Assembly (NCBI GenBank): GCA_964408735.1 | Contig: CAYPAX010000036.1 | Location: 1-38,809, forward strand | Origin: UBA7887 sp964408735 | Lineage (GTDB): Bacteria; Pseudomonadota; Alphaproteobacteria; UBA7887 | Direction: 5' to 3' | DNA length: 38,809 nucleotides | Shown: piece by piece, positions 30,002-38,242 of the stretch | Layout: each line of letters opens with the position of its first letter | How positions within the stretch are numbered: the stretch's first letter is position 1 | Position numbers and translations under genes: made by a program | The notes under the pieces: generated by a model | The model's database searches: none | Seen by the model: only the letters and a program-made list of their open reading frames with translations | What the model was told of the DNA's origin: nothing

Positions 30002-31335
30002 CCATTGACCTTTCGTTCACCCGACACGAGCCATGGGATCGGATCTATGGGCTCGCTGTCGCGACGAATCTCGACATATAGAAGCGTAGGGCCATCGGCG
30101 GCCATGGCAACGCTGCCGACAGGCTCCCCCGTTCCGACCCATTGTCCGACCACGGCGTCGATACGGGAGAATCCAGCCAAGAGCGTATGATATCCGCCCG
30201 CATGTTGCACGATCAAGAGTTGGCCGTAGCTGCGAAAAGGTCCGGCAAAGACCACAGAGCCCTCATGCGGGGCAACGACCTGGGCGCCGGCACGAACTTC
30301 GATGCGAATGCCGAGACTGGCGCCGCCGCCAAGCAAAGGCTCGCCGAACTGCTCGACCACCTCGCCATGAGCGGGATAGGGCAGGCTCGACCCCTGCGCC
30401 GCCGGCAGGGCTGCGAGCTGTGTTTGCGGCGGCTCGCCTGGCGGGTGCGGCAGGATCAGTTGCGGTGCCAGGGCGGGGCCTGCATCGGGTTCGACAAGGG
30501 CGACGGCGGATGGCTCGTCGAGGGTTTCCAGGCTCGCGACCTGTTCGGCGAGTCGTGCCTCGCTGCGGGCTTGCTCGGTCGCAATGCGCTCAAGCAGGGC
30601 CTTGAGATCCTCTGCCTCGGCCGCCAGCACCGCCATTTCGGCCGCCAGGTCGCGGCGCTCCGCCCGCATCGCTGCCTGCAAGCTCGATTTACGCTCGAGT
30701 AGGCCGCGCAGGCGGGCCTGCTCGCTGTCATGACGGACGTTTGCGTCGGCTAGGTCGGCTTTGGCGCGGCTTCGCGCGATACGCAGGTCTTCCAGGGCCT
30801 TCAACTCGCCCGCCAAGGCCGTGGAGCGACGCTGCAGTTCCGGCACCAGGGTATCGAGCAGCACGACGCCGCGCACCGTATCGGCCCACTCGGCCGGCCG
30901 GCCGAGGAGGGCGCTGGGCGGGCTGCGGGCGACCAGGGTGAGAGCCGCCAGGGCCGATTCGAGACCGGCGCGGTGTCGCTCGTAGGACTCCTCCGCGGCA
31001 GCCTGGCGGACCGCCACGTCTGCCAGCTCCGACTCGCTGCTGCGCAGGCGAGACTCCTGTTCCTGGACCGCGACCGCGGCGGTAATCAGTTGCTCGCGGA
31101 TCGCCGTGATCTCATCGGCGACAGCGCCCGACTCCTGGTCGAGAGCGGCCTCGCGAGCCTCACCCTCCTGCAGCGCGCGCTCTACCGCGTCAAGCGTGCG
31201 GCGTGGGTCTCCACCAACGTCTTGGCCAAGGCCGTTTGTCGGCGCGAGGAAGAGAGTCGCGACGACAGCCGCGGCGAGATTTCCCCGGCGTCGGCGGTCA
31301 TCCCGCTGCACTGCGTCGGGGCTCGGGAGTGGCAA
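29998..31335 (-). CDS. envC: EnvC-like murein hydrolase activator (degenerate LytM)
   Basis: This 445-aa exported protein has a signal peptide (LAAAVVATLFLAPTNGLGQ), two long coiled coils (about residues 45-250), and a C-terminal M23/LytM domain (YPAHGEVVEQFGEPLLGGG to PIDPIPWL). The zinc ligands of active M23 enzymes are missing: the HxxxD position reads LGIRIEV and the HxH position reads YVEIRR, as in EnvC, so it should activate amidases rather than cut murein itself. The start is uncertain: TTG at 31335 or GTG at 31311, neither with a good ribosome site and both inside the end of gpmI. No ATG is available upstream of the signal peptide. Confidence 0.9.
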   Translation of the reverse strand: MPLPSPDAVQRDDRRRRGNLAAAVVATLFLAPTNGLGQDVGGDPRRTLDAVERALQEGEAREAALDQESGAVADEITAIREQLITAAVAVQEQESRLRSSESELADVAVRQAAAEESYERHRAGLESALAALTLVARSPPSALLGRPAEWADTVRGVVLLDTLVPELQRRSTALAGELKALEDLRIARSRAKADLADANVRHDSEQARLRGLLERKSSLQAAMRAERRDLAAEMAVLAAEAEDLKALLERIATEQARSEARLAEQVASLETLDEPSAVALVEPDAGPALAPQLILPHPPGEPPQTQLAALPAAQGSSLPYPAHGEVVEQFGEPLLGGGASLGIRIEVRAGAQVVAPHEGSVVFAGPFRSYGQLLIVQHAGGYHTLLAGFSRIDAVVGQWVGTGEPVGSVAMAADGPTLLYVEIRRDSEPIDPIPWLVSGERKVNG

Positions 31336-32857
31336 GGGCCAGCAGGGAGTGCCCCGTCATCTCGCTCGGAATGGCGAGACCCATCATGGTAAGCACGGTT
31401 GGCGCGATATCCGCCAGGCTGCCGTCGTGCAAACCAGCGGATGCATCGCCGCAGGCCAGCACCAGGGGCACCTTGTTGATGGTGTGCGCGGTATGAGGCT
31501 CTCCCGTCTCAGGGTCGCGCATTTGCTCCACATTGCCGTGGTCAGCCGTGACCAGCAAGGCGCCGCCGGCCCGCTCTACGGCTTCTTCGATGCGGGCAAG
31601 GCAGGCATCGACAGTTTCCACCGCACGCCCGGCCGCCGCCAAGTCGCCCGTGTGGCCGACCATGTCGGGATTGGCGTAATTGACCACCACGAGGTGGGTG
31701 GCACCATCGTCGAGCGCGCTGACCACCACCTCCGTCACCTCTGCGGCCGACATTTCCGGCTTGAGGTCGTAGGTGGGCACTTGCGGCGAGGGGATGAGCA
31801 CCCGGCTCTCACCCTCAAACTCCGCCTCGCGCCCGCCATTGAGAAAGAACGTCACATGGGCGTATTTCTCGGTCTCGGCGACGCGCAATTGCCGCAGGCC
31901 GGCGGCAGCGACGCACTCGCCCAAAGTGCCGCTGAGGTCGAGGGGCTCGAATATGGCACCGAGCAGAGGGTCCAAAGCGGCCGCGTAGCGGGTCATGCCA
32001 AGCGCGGATGCAAAGGCGACCCGGCGGCGGCGCACGAAGGCATCGAAGTCCGGCGCCAGCAAGGCCGTCAATATCTGGCGCGCGCGGTCGGCACGAAAGT
32101 TCGCCATCAGCACGCCGTCGCCATCCGCCATGGGCGCGCTATCGCCGATCCGGGTGGGCAGCATGAATTCGTCGCTCACGCCATCGGCGTAACTGGTGGC
32201 GACGGCTGCCGCGGCGCTTTCCGCCCGCCGTCCCTCGCCATGGACGTAGGCGTTGTACGCAGCTTCGGTGCGCTGCCAGCGCTTGTCGCGGTCCATGGCG
32301 TAATAGCGCCCGCAGACGCTGGCCAGTGAAACCCCGGGCAATGCCGCGATGTCAGCCTCGAACGTGGCGAGATAACCGTCGGCGCTGCGTGGCGGCGTAT
32401 CGCGGCCGTCGAGCATGGCGTGCACGTGCACCGCGATGCCGGCAGCGGAAAGCGCCCTGGCAAGCGCCACCAGGTGGTCCTGATGGGAATGCACGCCGCC
32501 CGGCGACAGCAGCCCGAACAGATGACAGGCGCCACCGCTTTGGCGAAGCTTGGCCATGAACTCTGTCAGCGGCGGCCTTCTTGCAAGTGATGCGTCAGCC
32601 ACGGCGGCATCGATGCGCGGCAGGTCCTGGAGGACCACGCGCCCCGCACCGATGTTCATGTGGCCGACCTCGGAATTGCCCATCTGGCCGGCCGGCAGGC
32701 CGACGGCGGTTGCGGAGGCGTCGAGCCGGCTACAGGGGCGTGTCGCACGCCAGCGGTCCCAGGTGGGGGTGGTGCCTGCCGCGATGGCATTGTCCTCGCC
32801 AGCCTCGGCGTCGCCCCAGCCGTCGAGAATGCAAAGCACGACGGGCGGGCCTGCCAT
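31298..32857 (-). CDS. gpmI: 2,3-bisphosphoglycerate-independent phosphoglycerate mutase
   Basis: This 519-aa manganese enzyme interconverts 3- and 2-phosphoglycerate in glycolysis. The first metal motif VVLCILDGWGD, the catalytic serine in GQMGNSEVGHMNIGAGR near residue 60, the region HVHAMLDGRDTPPRSADGYL near 145, and the late metal motifs VVNYANPDMVGHTGD and LLVTADHGNVEQM are all intact. The start at 32857 matches homologues (MAGPPVVLCILDGWG). It follows rsfS after two bases. In many alphaproteobacteria rlmH stands between rsfS and gpmI, and it is not here. Confidence 0.97.
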   Translation of the reverse strand: MAGPPVVLCILDGWGDAEAGEDNAIAAGTTPTWDRWRATRPCSRLDASATAVGLPAGQMGNSEVGHMNIGAGRVVLQDLPRIDAAVADASLARRPPLTEFMAKLRQSGGACHLFGLLSPGGVHSHQDHLVALARALSAAGIAVHVHAMLDGRDTPPRSADGYLATFEADIAALPGVSLASVCGRYYAMDRDKRWQRTEAAYNAYVHGEGRRAESAAAAVATSYADGVSDEFMLPTRIGDSAPMADGDGVLMANFRADRARQILTALLAPDFDAFVRRRRVAFASALGMTRYAAALDPLLGAIFEPLDLSGTLGECVAAAGLRQLRVAETEKYAHVTFFLNGGREAEFEGESRVLIPSPQVPTYDLKPEMSAAEVTEVVVSALDDGATHLVVVNYANPDMVGHTGDLAAAGRAVETVDACLARIEEAVERAGGALLVTADHGNVEQMRDPETGEPHTAHTINKVPLVLACGDASAGLHDGSLADIAPTVLTMMGLAIPSEMTGHSLLALATPEPRRSAAG

Positions 32858-32859
32858 GG

Positions 32860-33204
32860 CTAATGCACCGCCATCTCGGGCAGTGGCATCGACCACATTT
32901 TTTCGAGATTGTAGAAGTCTCTGACTTCGGGACGGAAGACATGGACGATGACATCGCCTGCGTCGATCAGCACCCAATCGCCCTGGGCGATGCCTTCGGT
33001 CCCGACAGGGCCGAAGCCGCGCTTCTTCAAGCGCTCGACGAGATATTGGGCGATCGCCGCCACATGCCGATGGGAACGGCCGCTGGCGATGATCATGGTG
33101 TCGGCGATGGTCGTCTTGCCGGCGAGGTCGATGACTGTCACGTCCTCTGCCTTGTCTTCCTCGAGCGAGCCGGTGGCAAGCATCCGTACTGCTTCGGCAC
33201 GCAA
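32860..33204 (-). CDS. rsfS: Ribosomal silencing factor RsfS
   Basis: This protein binds ribosomal protein uL14 and blocks subunit joining in starved cells. The blocks LEEDKAEDVTVIDLAGKTTI, ASGRSHRHVAAIAQYLVERL, GDWVLIDAGDVIVHVF and YNLEKMW are diagnostic. The coordinates given use TTG at 33204 (114 aa), which lacks a ribosome site. Seven codons upstream, AUA at 33223-33225 has GAGGAG at ideal distance, adds ISEASQS, and would overlap the nadD stop as ATAA, where neighbours have ATGA. The true start is therefore probably at 33225, either as a rare AUA start or as a mutated or miscalled ATG. Confidence 0.93.
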   Translation of the reverse strand: MRAEAVRMLATGSLEEDKAEDVTVIDLAGKTTIADTMIIASGRSHRHVAAIAQYLVERLKKRGFGPVGTEGIAQGDWVLIDAGDVIVHVFRPEVRDFYNLEKMWSMPLPEMAVH

Positions 33205-33221
33205 GGATTGGCTAGCTTCGC

Positions 33222-33866
33222 TTATGTTACGCTCCTCTTCTTCACCTCACCGCCGCTCCAGGCGCCGGCCTGCCGCAATGCCGTTGCCGAGAGGGAGTCG
33301 AGCGCGTCCGTTATGAACGCCCATGCAGGCGCTGGCGACCCGGCGAGTGCGGCAGCCTCCCTCGCGGGCTTGCGGAACCCCGCGAAACGCTTTGCCGCCG
33401 GTGACGTCAACGCGCTTCGAGAATAGGTCGGACGGTCGAAAATCGCAACGGGAACGATGCGCATCAGCTCTGGCCATCGCTTCCAGGCATGGAGTTGCGC
33501 CAGGTTGTCGGCGCCGATAATCCACACGAAACGCGCCTGCGGCAGGCGCCGACGCAGGATTCGCAGGGTGTCGGCCGAATAGCGTGTCCCAAGCATGGTT
33601 TCGATCGCCGTGACACGAATCGGGCTGTATCCGGCAATGCACTTTGCTTCTGCCAGGCGCGCCTCGAGCGGGGCCATGTCCGCGCTCGCCTTGAGCGGGT
33701 TCTGCGGCGAGACCAGCCACCACACCGCATCGAGTTGCAATCGCCGCGCGGCCCGCAAGCTGATCCGCCGATGCGCGCCATGGGCCGGGTTGAACGAGCC
33801 ACCCAGAAGGCCAATGCGCCGGGCCCCGCCGAGCCGCGCCAGCTCGCCCGCAATGGCACCCGGCAA
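33222..33866 (-). CDS. nadD: Nicotinate-nucleotide adenylyltransferase
   Basis: This enzyme adenylates nicotinate mononucleotide in NAD synthesis (about 214 aa). RIGLLGGSFNPAHGAH contains the nucleotidyl-transferase GxFNPxHxxH motif, FVWIIGADNLAQLHAWKRW is typical of NadD, and SATALR near the C-terminus is the phosphate-binding SxTxxR. No ATG is available: TTG at 33866, three bases after the proA stop, is my choice; CTG at 33872, which would overlap the proA stop as CTGA, is the alternative. The ribosome site is weak, so coupling to proA is likely. The upstream half of the long open frame to 34715 is spurious. Confidence 0.92.
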   Translation of the reverse strand: MPGAIAGELARLGGARRIGLLGGSFNPAHGAHRRISLRAARRLQLDAVWWLVSPQNPLKASADMAPLEARLAEAKCIAGYSPIRVTAIETMLGTRYSADTLRILRRRLPQARFVWIIGADNLAQLHAWKRWPELMRIVPVAIFDRPTYSRSALTSPAAKRFAGFRKPAREAAALAGSPAPAWAFITDALDSLSATALRQAGAWSGGEVKKRSVT

Positions 33867-33868
33867 GG

Positions 33869-35140
33869 TCAGGGCCGTGTCTGCCCGCTGCCGTGGACGA
33901 CGTATTTGTAGCTCGTCAGCTGCTCCAGCCCGACCGGCCCGCGGGCATGCAGCTTGCCCGTGGAAATACCGATCTCGGCGCCCATGCCGAACTCGCCGCC
34001 GTCGGCAAACTGGGTCGAGGCATTGTGCAGCACGATGCCGCTGTCCACGCGATCGAGAAAACGCTCGGCCGCCACCTCGTCCTCGGTGACGATGCTGTCG
34101 GTGTGGTGCGAGCCATGGGCGTCGATATGGGCAATGGCCGCGTCGACGCCGTCGACGGTCTTGATGGCGATGATGGCGTCGAGATATTCCGCATCCCAAT
34201 CCTCGCTGTTGGCGACGATGACGCGATCGTCCACGGCGCGCGTCTCGGCATCGCCGCGCACTTCGCAACCGGCGTCGAGGAAGCTCTTGACCAGCCGTGG
34301 CAATATCTCGGCCGCTGCTGCCTGGTCGACCAGTACGGTCTCCGCCGCGCCGCAAATGCTGGTGCGCCGCAGCTTGGCATTGAGGCAGATCGATTCCGCC
34401 ATGTCCGCTTGCGCCGCGCCGTCCACATAGACGTGGCAGATGCCGTCGAGATGCTTGAGCACGGGAACCCGGCTCTCCGCCGCCACGCGTGCGACCAGCG
34501 ACTGGCCGCCACGCGGCACCAGCACGTCGATAGTATCCGTCATGGTCAGCATTTCGCCAACCGCGGCGCGGTCGCGGGTGGGCACCAGCTGGATGCAGGC
34601 CTCGGGCAGGCCCGCTTCCTTCAGCCCGTGCACCAGTGCGGCATGGATGGCGTGCGAGGAATGGAAGCTTTCCGAGCCGCCGCGCAGGATCGCCGCATTG
34701 CCGGATTTGAGGCACAGACAGCCCGCATCGGCCGTGACGTTGGGGCGCGATTCATAAATGATGCCGATGACCCCGAGCGGCACGCGCACGCGGCCGATCC
34801 GCAGACCGTTGGGGCGCTCCCATTCGTCAATCTTGAGGCCCACCGGGTCGGGCAGCTCGGCGACGGCCTCGAGGCCGGCTGCTATGCCTTCGATGCGCTC
34901 CGGGTTGAGGGCCAGGCGGTCGAGCAGGGCTTCAGTCATACCACGCGCCCGTGCCGCTTCGAGGTCTTTCGCGTTGGCCTCGACCAGGCCCTCCGAATCG
35001 GCGCGAATGGCGGCTGCCGCCGCCCGCAGAGCCGTGTTCTTGGTTTCGGTCGAGGCCAGAGCCAGGGCCGCCGCGGCGCTTCTCGCGGCTTCGCCCAGAG
35101 CCTGCATCATGGCAGGGATGTTTTCGCTGCCGTCGCTCAT
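33869..35140 (-). CDS. proA: Gamma-glutamyl phosphate reductase
   Basis: This 423-aa enzyme makes glutamate 5-semialdehyde in proline synthesis. The aldehyde dehydrogenase fold shows VPLGVIGIIYESRPNVTADA near residue 115, LKSGNAAILRGGSE, and the catalytic Cys in NAKLRRTSICGAAETVL near residue 277. AGGAG lies upstream of the ATG. Its start overlaps the proB stop (ATGA), so the two steps of the pathway are coupled. The second half contains the family-typical HIDAHGSHHTDSIVTEDE. Confidence 0.97.
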   Translation of the reverse strand: MSDGSENIPAMMQALGEAARSAAAALALASTETKNTALRAAAAAIRADSEGLVEANAKDLEAARARGMTEALLDRLALNPERIEGIAAGLEAVAELPDPVGLKIDEWERPNGLRIGRVRVPLGVIGIIYESRPNVTADAGCLCLKSGNAAILRGGSESFHSSHAIHAALVHGLKEAGLPEACIQLVPTRDRAAVGEMLTMTDTIDVLVPRGGQSLVARVAAESRVPVLKHLDGICHVYVDGAAQADMAESICLNAKLRRTSICGAAETVLVDQAAAAEILPRLVKSFLDAGCEVRGDAETRAVDDRVIVANSEDWDAEYLDAIIAIKTVDGVDAAIAHIDAHGSHHTDSIVTEDEVAAERFLDRVDSGIVLHNASTQFADGGEFGMGAEIGISTGKLHARGPVGLEQLTSYKYVVHGSGQTRP

Positions 35141-36288
35141 TTGTCTTCTCCTGAGGTGTCCGGGACAAGCACCAGATCGTCCCTGTGGATCATCTCCTCG
35201 CGGCCACGATAGCCAAGGATATCCTCGATTTCACGGCTTTTGTGACCGGCGATGCGAGCTGCGTCGTCGCTGCCATAGGCACTCAGGCCGCGCCCGAGCT
35301 CGCGCCCGTCATGGTCGCGCACGAGCACGAGATCGCCGCGCTCGAACTGCCCCTCTGCTGCGGCGACCCCCGCCGGCAGCAGGCTGCGGCCCTTGGCGAG
35401 GGCCCGCGCTGCGCCATCGTCGACCACCAGGGCGCCCTGCGGGCGCAGGGTGCCGGCGATCCAGTGCTTGCGTGCCGTGCGTGGCTCGCCGGCCGCGACG
35501 AACCAGGTACAAGGTGCGCCCTGTTCAAGATCGCGCAGGCAGTGGCTGGCGCTGCCTTTAGCGATTACCATATGGCAACCTGCGCCCGTGGCGATACGCG
35601 CCGCAGCCAGCTTGGTGATCATGCCGCCGGAGCCGTCATAGTTGCTGCTGCCGCCGGCCATGGCCTCGATCTCAGGCGTGATTGCAGTGATCTCGTCAAG
35701 CCGCGTGGCGCCTGCCTCGCGCGCGGGGTCGGCGCTGTACAGCCCGTCGATGTCGGAGAGCAGCACCAGGGCGTCGGCACTCGCCATCTGCGCTACCCGT
35801 GCCGCCAGGCGGTCATTGTCGCCGAAACGGATCTCCGCCGTTGCCACGGTGTCGTTCTCGTTGATCAGGGGCAGGGCATCCATGCCCAGCAACTGGCCGA
35901 TAGTGCCGCGCGCGTTGAGATAGCGGCGCCGGTGCTCGGAATCCTCAAGCGTCAGCAGCACCTGGGCGACCGTAATGCCGTGCTGGCCGAGCGCTGCCTG
36001 ATAGGCGTGGGCGAGGCGGATCTGGCCGACCGCGGCGCAGGCCTGCTTTTCTTCCAGCTTGAGGGTTGCGCGGCTGATGCCGAGCGCGCGTCGGCCGATG
36101 GCAACGGCGCCCGAGGACACCACCACCACCTCGCGCCCGCTTTGGCGCCAGGCGGCGATATCCTCGGCCAGTGCTGCCAGCCAGTCCTCGCGCAACGAGC
36201 CATCGCCCGCCTCGGTCAACAGAGACGAGCCGATCTTGACCACCACGCGGCGGGCGTCGGCGAGGCGATTGCCGCTTACGGCGTCCAT
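35137..36288 (-). CDS. proB: Glutamate 5-kinase with PUA domain
   Basis: This 383-aa kinase phosphorylates glutamate as the first, feedback-inhibited step of proline synthesis. The amino-acid kinase domain begins RRVVVKIGSSLLTEAGDGSL and has VVVVSSGAVAIGRRALGI, LPLINENDTVATAEIRFGDND and SSNYDGSGGMITKLAAARIA. The C-terminal PUA domain (ALAKGRSLLPAGVAAAEGQF onward) is present, as in E. coli. The start at 36288 gives the usual short N-terminus; the open frame to 36459 is a shadow of obgE. It overlaps the obgE stop by 13 bases. Confidence 0.96.
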   Translation of the reverse strand: MDAVSGNRLADARRVVVKIGSSLLTEAGDGSLREDWLAALAEDIAAWRQSGREVVVVSSGAVAIGRRALGISRATLKLEEKQACAAVGQIRLAHAYQAALGQHGITVAQVLLTLEDSEHRRRYLNARGTIGQLLGMDALPLINENDTVATAEIRFGDNDRLAARVAQMASADALVLLSDIDGLYSADPAREAGATRLDEITAITPEIEAMAGGSSNYDGSGGMITKLAAARIATGAGCHMVIAKGSASHCLRDLEQGAPCTWFVAAGEPRTARKHWIAGTLRPQGALVVDDGAARALAKGRSLLPAGVAAAEGQFERGDLVLVRDHDGRELGRGLSAYGSDDAARIAGHKSREIEDILGYRGREEMIHRDDLVLVPDTSGEDK

Positions 36289-37298
36289 GGCACTGGCTCC
36301 GCCTCGGTGCGGCTTTCGGCGACAGCCTCGTCGACCACGCCAAGAGTTTCGGTTACGCCGGCCCCGGTGACGGCGGAAAGCGCCAGCAACTGGTTCGCCC
36401 CCGCTGCCACCAGCTCTGCTCTGATTGCCGCAATAATCTCGTCGTCGGCGAGATCGCATTTGCTCAAGGCGACGATCTCTTGCTTTTCGGCCAGGCCGTG
36501 GCCGTAGGCATCCAGCTCCGCCCGCACCGTGCGCCAGTCGGCGACCGGGTCCACGCTCGACACGTCGACGAGGTGCAGCAGCGCACCGCAGCGCTCGACA
36601 TGGCCGAGAAAGCGATCGCCGAGGCCGGTGCCTTCATGGGCGCCTTCGATCAGGCCGGGGATATCGGCGATGACGATCTCGCCATCGCCAGCCTTCGCCA
36701 CGCCGAGCTGGGGGGTCAGCGTGGTGAACGGATAGTCGGCTATCTTGGGCTTGGCATGGCTGACAACGGAGAGAAAGGTCGACTTGCCGGCATTGGGCAG
36801 GCCCACCAATCCGGCATCGGCGATAAGCTTCAGCCTCAGCCAGAGCCAGCGCTCCTCACCGGGAAAGCCCTCTTCGGCCTGGCGCGGCGCCTGGTTGGTC
36901 GAGGTCTTGAAGGCGGCGTTGCCGCGCCCACCCTTGCCGCCCTGGGCCAGGGTCGCGGTCATGCCCTCCGCTGTCATGTCGGCGACCACGGTCTCCTTGT
37001 CGTCCTCGAGGATCACGGTGCCGACGGGAACGCGGATGGTCAGCACCTTGGCGCCTGCGCCGGTGCGGTCGCGGCCCTCGCCGGGGGAGCCGCGGCGGGC
37101 CTTGAAGTGCTGGCGGTAGCGGAAGTCGATCAGCGTATTGAGCGCCGCCACCGCTTCGACCACCACATCGCCGCCGCGCCCGCCATTGCCGCCGGAGGGG
37201 CCGCCGAACTCGATATACTTCTCGCGGCGAAAGGCGACGCAGCCATTGCCGCCGTCGCCGCTCTTCACGAAAATTTTGGCTTCGTCGAGAAACTTCAT
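36276..37298 (-). CDS. obgE: GTPase ObgE/CgtA
   Basis: This 340-aa ribosome-assembly and stress GTPase starts MKFLDEAKIFVKSGDGGNGC, with the glycine-rich Obg fold (FGGPSGGNGGRGGDV) and a G domain containing G1 GLPNAGKSTFL near residue 168, switch YPFTTLTPQLG, G3 DIPGLIEGA and SKCD as the G4 NKxD variant. No long C-terminal OCT extension is present, which is common. The start overlaps the GNAT stop (ATGA). Confidence 0.97.
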   Translation of the reverse strand: MKFLDEAKIFVKSGDGGNGCVAFRREKYIEFGGPSGGNGGRGGDVVVEAVAALNTLIDFRYRQHFKARRGSPGEGRDRTGAGAKVLTIRVPVGTVILEDDKETVVADMTAEGMTATLAQGGKGGRGNAAFKTSTNQAPRQAEEGFPGEERWLWLRLKLIADAGLVGLPNAGKSTFLSVVSHAKPKIADYPFTTLTPQLGVAKAGDGEIVIADIPGLIEGAHEGTGLGDRFLGHVERCGALLHLVDVSSVDPVADWRTVRAELDAYGHGLAEKQEIVALSKCDLADDEIIAAIRAELVAAGANQLLALSAVTGAGVTETLGVVDEAVAESRTEAEPVPWTP

Positions 37299-37840
37299 CG
37301 CACGTCCGCACCTTGCAGGTGATAGCGCCGGCAGGGCACGATCTGCTGGCGCGCCTGGCACCACTGCCAGTCGCTGGCAGTGTAACGGAAGCCGCACTTC
37401 TCCAAAACGCGCCCCGAGGCCGGATTGTCGAGATAATGCCCGGCGCGAACGCCATTGGCGCCGAGCACCGCGAAGGCATGGGCGCTGGCATGGCGTGCCG
37501 CGGCCGTGGCGAAGCCCTGGCCCCACCAAATCTGGCCGATCCAATAGCCGAGGTCGTAGAGCCCTCGGCGTAATCGCCGCAGCGTTACGGCGCCGGCAAC
37601 CGTGCCGCCACTTTCCAGGCAGAAGCTGGTCTCGCGCCCGCTCGTCGCAAGCCCCTCGCGCGCGCCGATCCAGCGAGCCGCCGCGCCGGCCGGGTAGGGG
37701 TGGGGAATACGCGAGGTCATGCGCGCCACCTGCCAGCCGCCGCATATCCCTTGCAGCGCCGCCGCGTCGCCGGCGCGGAAAGGCCGCAGCCGAACCCTGT
37801 TGCCTGTGTCATCGAGGATCTCGTTCGCGCCGTTGCACAT
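37295..37840 (-). CDS. GNAT-family N-acetyltransferase (RimJ-like)
   Basis: This 181-aa acetyltransferase carries LRPFRAGDAAALQGI near the start, GYWIGQIWWGQGFATAAARH as the acetyl-CoA-binding Q/RxxGxG/A segment and LDNPASGRVLEKCGFRY as the C-terminal motif, the pattern of the RimJ/RimL branch. A gene of this type stands between rpmA and obgE in many alphaproteobacteria; its target is not known. I take the ATG at 37840. A TTG at 37870 would extend it by ten residues but sits in the T-tract of the rpmA terminator. Confidence 0.88.
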   Translation of the reverse strand: MCNGANEILDDTGNRVRLRPFRAGDAAALQGICGGWQVARMTSRIPHPYPAGAAARWIGAREGLATSGRETSFCLESGGTVAGAVTLRRLRRGLYDLGYWIGQIWWGQGFATAAARHASAHAFAVLGANGVRAGHYLDNPASGRVLEKCGFRYTASDWQWCQARQQIVPCRRYHLQGADVR

Positions 37841-37868
37841 GGTCGTGTTGCCGGCGAAGGGGGAATAC

Positions 37869-37895
37869 AAAAAGGGAGATGGCAGCCCATCTCCC
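37869..37895 (-). terminator. Rho-independent terminator after rpmA
   Basis: Read on the minus strand, GGGAGATGG (from 37895 down to 37887) and CCATCTCCC (37882-37874) form a nine-pair perfect stem with a four-base loop, followed by TTTTT (37873-37869). It lies 57 bases after the rpmA stop and 29 bases before the GNAT start, so the ribosomal pair is separated from the obgE block, perhaps with read-through. Confidence 0.85.
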
Positions 37896-37951
37896 TCCTT
37901 CGCTTCGTTCGTCTTGACATGGGCGCCACCGTCGGTGGGCGTCCACCGACG

Positions 37952-38230
37952 TTATGAGGTTTCGTCCGGTCGCTCCGCACCGGTCTCAACGGACACGAAC
38001 GTGCGGCCGAGCCGCTTGGAGCGGAATTCCACCTTGCCCTCGGTCAGGGCAAACAGCGTGTGGTCCTTGCCCATGCCGACATTCTCGCCGGCATGGAACT
38101 TGGTGCCGCGCTGGCGCACGATGATATTGCCGGGGATGACGATCTCGCCGCCATACTTCTTGATACCGAGCCGCCGGCCTGCCGAATCGCGGCCGTTGCG
38201 TGAGCTGCCGCCTGCCTTTTTATGGGCCAT
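37952..38230 (-). CDS. rpmA: 50S ribosomal protein L27
   Basis: This 92-aa ribosomal protein begins MAHKKAGGSSRNGRDSAGRR, with KKYGGEIVIPGNIIVRQRGT and FHAGENVGMGKDHTLFAL. There is no Firmicutes-type N-terminal extension, and its N-terminus reaches the peptidyl-transferase centre. It follows rplU by 12 bases and is followed by the terminator at 37869-37895. Confidence 0.99.
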   Translation of the reverse strand: MAHKKAGGSSRNGRDSAGRRLGIKKYGGEIVIPGNIIVRQRGTKFHAGENVGMGKDHTLFALTEGKVEFRSKRLGRTFVSVETGAERPDETS

Positions 38231-38242
38231 CCGTCTATCTCC

